A DNA stretch of 45,864 nucleotides from an uncultured Porphyromonadaceae bacterium (GTDB lineage Bacteria; Bacteroidota; Bacteroidia; Bacteroidales; Muribaculaceae): the NCBI GenBank assembly GCA_947567425.1, contig CANOLV010000022.1:1-45864 (forward strand). The letters are read 5' to 3'. Under the pieces are notes generated by a model. It made no database searches and had not been told where the DNA came from. It saw nothing but the letters and a program-made list of their open reading frames with translations. Shown here in pieces: positions 41,686-45,864 of this stretch (the stretch's first letter is position 1; every line of letters begins with the position of its first letter). A program made the translations under genes and the position numbers.

Positions 41686-44091
41686 ATGAATATCCGACCA
41701 TACATCATACTTATACTTATCGCCTTGGGAATGTCTACCGCCGACGCCCAGGTGAAAATCCACGGAAAGATAACCGACGGCGACAACAAAGCCGTCGAAT
41801 TTGCCACTGTAAGAATAGCTGGCACGGCCATAGGCACCACATCGGGCCTTGACGGGGACTATACCCTGTCGACGGCAGAAGCCGACACCATAACGGTGGT
41901 GTTCACATGCATAGGATATAAGGAGACCACCCAACGGCTCATCGACGCCAAAGGCGACGTGACGCTGAATGTCAGAATGTTCCGCAACACGAAGGAACTG
42001 ACCGAGGTCGAGGTGACTGAATTCAAGAAACAGACCGGGGCACTGCAGTCGATCGATGCCGGACAGCTCAAACTGTCGCCCGACGTGTCGGGCGGCAGCG
42101 TGGAATCGCTCATAACCACTATGGCCGGCGTAAATTCATCCAACGAGATGTCGTCGCAATATTCCGTAAGAGGAGGCTCGTTTGACGAGAACAGCGTATA
42201 TATCAACGGCATAGAAGTCTATCGTCCTCTCCTCATCTCATCCGGCCAGCAGGAAGGACTCAGCATCATAAATCCAGATTTGGTAGATAAAATCGAATTC
42301 TCCACAGGCGGATTCTCTCCCGAATACGGCGACAGGATGTCGTCGGTGCTCGACATAACCTACCGCCAGCCCGAAGCATTCGAAGGCTCGGCCGCAGTCA
42401 GTCTGATGGGTGGTTCGTTGGCGTTAGGGCAGTCGTCAAAACGGTTTTCGCAGATGCACGGTGTCAGATATAAGCGCAACAGCTCCCTGCTTAGCTCGAT
42501 GGACACAAAAGGTGAATATGACCCCAACTTCTTCGACTACCAGACCAACATCAACTACAGGATGTCGGCCAAATGGAAAGCGTCGTTTTTAGGCAACATA
42601 GCCATAAACAACTACAAATTCACCCCGGTAAACCGCACCACAAACTTCGGCACCGCAAGCGATGCCAAGCAGTTTACGGTATATTTCGACGGACACGAAA
42701 AAGACCGTTTCGAAACCTATTTCGGAGCATTGGCCCTACAATATACACCATCCAGATCATCAAGCTATACCCTGCTCGCCTCAGGCTACCTGACGAATGA
42801 GCTCGTGGCCTACGACATAACCGGTGAATACTGGCTCGACCAGGCCGGAACCTCGGGCGACGACGCCATAGGCGGCGAACTCGGCGTGGGCAGATACCAT
42901 GAACATGCCCGCGACCGACTGAAAGCTAAAGTATTCTCCTTAGGAGCACGCGGCAACACGGGAATAGCCGGACACAATCTTGCCTACGGCATCACGTTCA
43001 ACCACGAAAGCGTGTTTGAACGTGCTCGGGAATGGGAACTGCGCGACTCCGCGGGCTTCTCACTCCCCAACGACGGCAACGCACTGAAGATGATATATAA
43101 TCTGTCGTCGCGGCAGGACATCTCAAGCAACCGCATAAGCGCATTCATCCAGGACACATACCGCATCAACGCATCGAGCGGCTACTACACCTTGACCGGA
43201 GGCCTGCGCCTGTCGCACTGGGACTTTAACGACGAATGGCTGGTGAGCCCGAGAATAAATGTGGGATTCATCCCCGCCAACAGCGACCACTGGGCATTCA
43301 GGTTCGCCACCGGGCTATATTACCAGTCGCCATTTTTCAAGGAGATGCGGCAGATAGTCCAAGATGCCGACGGCAACAACATTGTGCGCCTCAACGACAA
43401 GATAAAGTCGCAGCGCAGCCTTCAGTTCATCTTCGGGTCGGACTATACGTTCCGCGCATTCAACCGTCCGTTCAAATTCTCGGCCGAAGCATACTACAAA
43501 TCGCTCTCCGACCTCATCCCTTACGAGGTCGACAATCTGAAAGTGGTCTACGACGGCGTAAACTCCTCCAAAGGATTCGTGGCCGGACTCGACTTCAAGC
43601 TATTCGGACAATTCGTGCCGGGAAGCGATTCCTGGATAAGCTTCTCGCTTATGAAGACTCAGGAAGACCTCAACGGAGTGAAAGTGCCGCGGCCTAACGA
43701 CCAACGCTACAGTGTGGCACTGTATTTCACCGATTATTTCCCCAAGTTCCCCAAATTGAAGGTGAGCCTGCGGGGAATATTCGCCGACGGACTCCCCACC
43801 ACCGCGCCCCGCACATCCCGCGACAAGGGCTACTTCCGCACACCGGCCTACAAACGTGTGGACATCGGCCTGTCATACGCGCTTCTGCCGCCACTGAAGG
43901 AGGGTGAATCGCGGTCGGGATTCGCACGCCACTTCAAATCGATGTGGATAGGTCTGGACTGCTTCAATCTGTTTGACATCTCAAACGTCAGTAGCTATTA
44001 CTGGGTCACCGACGTGAACAATATCCAATACGCCGTGCCCAACTATCTGACACGCCGTCAACTCAACGTGCGTCTGACCCTCGACTTCTGA
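41686..44091 (+). CDS. TonB-dependent receptor with carboxypeptidase-regulatory-like N-terminal domain
   Basis: An outer membrane active-transport barrel of 801 residues. I place the start at 41686 because MNIRPYIILILIALGMSTAD AQ makes a proper signal peptide; the frame is open further upstream but that stretch is non-coding in character. Residues ~24-110 form the carboxypeptidase-D regulatory-like domain (VKIHGKITDGDNKAVEFATV). The plug runs ~120-230 (GALQSIDAGQLKLSPDVSGG, SSQYSVRGGSFDENSVYING), and barrel strands reach the terminal RRQLNVRLTLDF. No SusD, FecR or extracytoplasmic sigma gene is beside it, so the ligand is unknown. It diverges from glnA and converges on gpmI. Confidence 0.9.
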   Translation: MNIRPYIILILIALGMSTADAQVKIHGKITDGDNKAVEFATVRIAGTAIGTTSGLDGDYTLSTAEADTITVVFTCIGYKETTQRLIDAKGDVTLNVRMFRNTKELTEVEVTEFKKQTGALQSIDAGQLKLSPDVSGGSVESLITTMAGVNSSNEMSSQYSVRGGSFDENSVYINGIEVYRPLLISSGQQEGLSIINPDLVDKIEFSTGGFSPEYGDRMSSVLDITYRQPEAFEGSAAVSLMGGSLALGQSSKRFSQMHGVRYKRNSSLLSSMDTKGEYDPNFFDYQTNINYRMSAKWKASFLGNIAINNYKFTPVNRTTNFGTASDAKQFTVYFDGHEKDRFETYFGALALQYTPSRSSSYTLLASGYLTNELVAYDITGEYWLDQAGTSGDDAIGGELGVGRYHEHARDRLKAKVFSLGARGNTGIAGHNLAYGITFNHESVFERAREWELRDSAGFSLPNDGNALKMIYNLSSRQDISSNRISAFIQDTYRINASSGYYTLTGGLRLSHWDFNDEWLVSPRINVGFIPANSDHWAFRFATGLYYQSPFFKEMRQIVQDADGNNIVRLNDKIKSQRSLQFIFGSDYTFRAFNRPFKFSAEAYYKSLSDLIPYEVDNLKVVYDGVNSSKGFVAGLDFKLFGQFVPGSDSWISFSLMKTQEDLNGVKVPRPNDQRYSVALYFTDYFPKFPKLKVSLRGIFADGLPTTAPRTSRDKGYFRTPAYKRVDIGLSYALLPPLKEGESRSGFARHFKSMWIGLDCFNLFDISNVSSYYWVTDVNNIQYAVPNYLTRRQLNVRLTLDF

Positions 44092-44130
44092 ATTCAGCAC
44101 CCCCAATCCATCACGCGCCCCGAAAAAAAT

Positions 44131-44161
44131 CCGGGAGGCCGCGTCAAACGCAGCCTCCCGG
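44131..44161. terminator. Strong bidirectional terminator between the TonB receptor and gpmI
   Basis: A 9-bp GC-rich stem (CCGGGAGGC 44131-44139, GCCTCCCGG 44153-44161) continues into an inner GCGT/ACGC stem. On the minus strand it is followed by a run of seven T, making it an excellent terminator for gpmI. On the plus strand it can also stop the receptor transcript. Confidence 0.85.
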
Positions 44162-44186
44162 CTCTTATCGATTATCTTGACTAATT

Positions 44187-45701
44187 TCAGCCTATAAGGG
44201 CATGTCCGGTCATCTCGGCCGGCTGTGCCACGCCCATAATCTTAAGGATAGTGGGAGCTACATCGGCAAGCTTTCCGTCGGCCACAGATGCATCCTTGCG
44301 CGAAGTCACGTAGATGCAGGGCACAGGATTAAGCGAATGGGCGGTGTTGGGCGTACCGTCGGCATTGATGGCATTGTCGGCATTTCCGTGGTCGGCAATG
44401 ATGATCACCTCGTAGTCGGCTTCCTTGGCGGCCTCAACTGTATCCTTCACACATTCATCGACAGCTTTGACAGCCTTCTCGATAGCCTCATACACGCCGG
44501 TGTGTCCGACCATGTCGCCGTTGGCATAGTTAACGACGATAAAGTCAAATTCCTGGCTCTTGATGGCGTCGACAAGTTTGTCCTTCACCTCATAAGCGCT
44601 CATCTCAGGCTTGAGGTCGTAAGTGGCCACCTTGGGTGAAGCCACCAATATGCGCTCTTCACCTTCGTAGGGAGCTTCGCGGCCGCCGTTGAAGAAGAAA
44701 GTCACATGGGCATACTTCTCTGTCTCGGCGATATGGAGCTGCTTCTTGTCGAGCGACGAGAGGTATTCGCCGAGTGTATTGTTGACGTTCTCCTTGTCAA
44801 ACAGTATATGCACTCCGGTGAACGAAGCGTCGTACGGAGTCATGCAGTAGTACTGCAGACCGGGGATAGTGGTCATTCCGGCCTCCGGCATGTCGTGCTG
44901 AGTGAGCACCACGGTAAGCTCCTTGGCGCGGTCGTTGCGGTAGTTGAAGAAGATCACCGCGTCGCCTTCCTTGATAGTACCGTCGACAGAGGCATTGTGG
45001 ATAGGCTTTACGAATTCGTCGGTCACATCCTCGTCGTATGATTCCTGCATGGCTTTCACCATATCGGTGGCCTGCTTGCCTTCGCCCTTCACAAGAAGGT
45101 CATAGGCCACCTTGACGCGCTCCCAGCGCTTGTCGCGGTCCATGGCATAGTAGCGACCGATGATTGAAGCTATATGTCCGGCCGACTTCGCACAATGAGC
45201 CTCAAGCTCCTCGATGAAGCCCTTGCCGCTGCGCGGGTCAGTGTCGCGACCGTCCATGAAGCAGTGGATATACACCTTTTCCAGACCATATTCCTTAGCT
45301 ATGTCGCAGAGTGCGAACAGATGATCGAGCGAAGAGTGCACACCGCCATTGGAGGTAAGACCCATAAAGTGAATGGCTTTGCCATGGTCGCGTGCATAGC
45401 TGAACGCGCTGACTATCTCCGGATTGTTGAGTATGGATCCGTCCTTGCATGCCTTGTTGATCTTCACAAGATCCTGATATACCACACGTCCGGCACCGAT
45501 GTTAAGATGGCCCACTTCCGAGTTGCCCATCTGGCCGTCGGGCAGACCCACGTTCTCGCCGCTTGCCTGGAGTTCGGAATGTGGATATGTATTCATCAGG
45601 TAGTCCCAATAGGGAGTCGGCGTGTTGAAGATGACGTCGCCTTTACCATGATTGCCGATGCCCCATCCATCGAGGATCATCAGCAGAGCTTTTTTTGCCA
45701 T
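44187..45701 (-). CDS. gpmI: Cofactor-independent phosphoglycerate mutase
   Basis: Interconverts 3- and 2-phosphoglycerate in glycolysis, using two manganese ions. The 504 residues are standard. The N-terminal [17 protein letters not shown] holds the metal aspartate, and [20 protein letters not shown] carries the phosphoserine nucleophile. [41 protein letters not shown] and [12 protein letters not shown] provide substrate and metal ligands. A TAnnTTTG element lies upstream at 45755-45748 and a strong terminator downstream. Confidence 0.96.
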   Translation of the reverse strand: MAKKALLMILDGWGIGNHGKGDVIFNTPTPYWDYLMNTYPHSELQASGENVGLPDGQMGNSEVGHLNIGAGRVVYQDLVKINKACKDGSILNNPEIVSAFSYARDHGKAIHFMGLTSNGGVHSSLDHLFALCDIAKEYGLEKVYIHCFMDGRDTDPRSGKGFIEELEAHCAKSAGHIASIIGRYYAMDRDKRWERVKVAYDLLVKGEGKQATDMVKAMQESYDEDVTDEFVKPIHNASVDGTIKEGDAVIFFNYRNDRAKELTVVLTQHDMPEAGMTTIPGLQYYCMTPYDASFTGVHILFDKENVNNTLGEYLSSLDKKQLHIAETEKYAHVTFFFNGGREAPYEGEERILVASPKVATYDLKPEMSAYEVKDKLVDAIKSQEFDFIVVNYANGDMVGHTGVYEAIEKAVKAVDECVKDTVEAAKEADYEVIIIADHGNADNAINADGTPNTAHSLNPVPCIYVTSRKDASVADGKLADVAPTILKIMGVAQPAEMTGHALIG

Positions 45702-45747
45702 AAGTCAATCTATAATTTTGGTTAATGATGTTCATTTAAATAGGTTG

Positions 45748-45755
45748 CAAATTTA
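45748..45755 (-). promoter_or_regulatory. gpmI: -7 element of the gpmI promoter
   Basis: On the minus strand TAAATTTG, 47 bases upstream of the ATG. A second match (TAACTTTG, at 45839-45832) lies further upstream in the same direction and may be an additional start. Nothing else is visible in the final 109 bases. Confidence 0.55.
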
Positions 45756-45864
45756 CAGAAAATTCTGCTTATAACCACGGATTTAAATAAAAATACCGTT
45801 TCGTAACAGTTGTAGAGTCCAACAGCAAACGCAAAGTTAAGCTACATTCTGGAAAAATCGCTTA

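Overview
The window comes from a Bacteroidales chromosome. Promoters carry the Bacteroidota -7 element TAnnTTTG instead of a sigma70 -10, ribosome binding sites are not recognisable as Shine-Dalgarno sequences, and gene orders (alaS / M23 peptidase / MerR; purH-mreBCD-mrdA-rodA; lpxK-punA-thiL) together with TonB-type outer membrane proteins fit that order. A gut Muribaculaceae or relative is plausible, but I cannot prove the family from this sequence. I see no rRNA, tRNA, insertion sequence, phage or CRISPR.

Layout. Positions 1-5731 are housekeeping: the 5' end of alaS (minus), a divergent M23 peptidase-merR pair, valS, and a two-gene operon of a hemerythrin-like di-iron protein and a LuxR-type regulator. 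A 2[4Fe-4S] ferredoxin with its own terminator follows. Positions 6137-16639 hold the accessory island of the window. It encodes a UDP-xylose synthase-like enzyme, a large two-GT-domain glycosyltransferase with a LanC-like C-terminus, a radical SAM/SPASM maturase, a 94-residue Gly-Gly leader peptide with nine core cysteines in two CX3CXCX4C modules, a TonB-type outer membrane barrel, a C39-peptidase ABC exporter, and a tiny protein that looks like only the N-terminal anchor of a HlyD adaptor. I read this as one biosynthesis and export system for a ribosomally made, post-translationally modified (probably radical SAM modified and possibly glycosylated) cysteine-rich peptide. It is lower in GC than its flanks.

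Positions 16723-25262 return to metabolism and envelope genes: class II fructose-bisphosphate aldolase, a short secreted protein resembling leftovers of a GH115 glycosidase, the CrcB fluoride channel, the malic enzyme MaeB, a zinc metallopeptidase, a Gly/Asn-rich repeat protein, a lipoprotein phosphoesterase and a small predicted barrel. Positions 25303-30237 form the sppA-lpxK-punA-thiL group on the plus strand.

From 30343 to 41542 genes lie on the minus strand: a LysE transporter / CBM9-like / DUF4923-like operon; the cell-shape operon mreB-mreC-mreD-mrdA-rodA downstream of purH; and a glutamine synthetase. A TonB-dependent receptor (plus) and gpmI (minus) converge on a strong bidirectional terminator and close the window.
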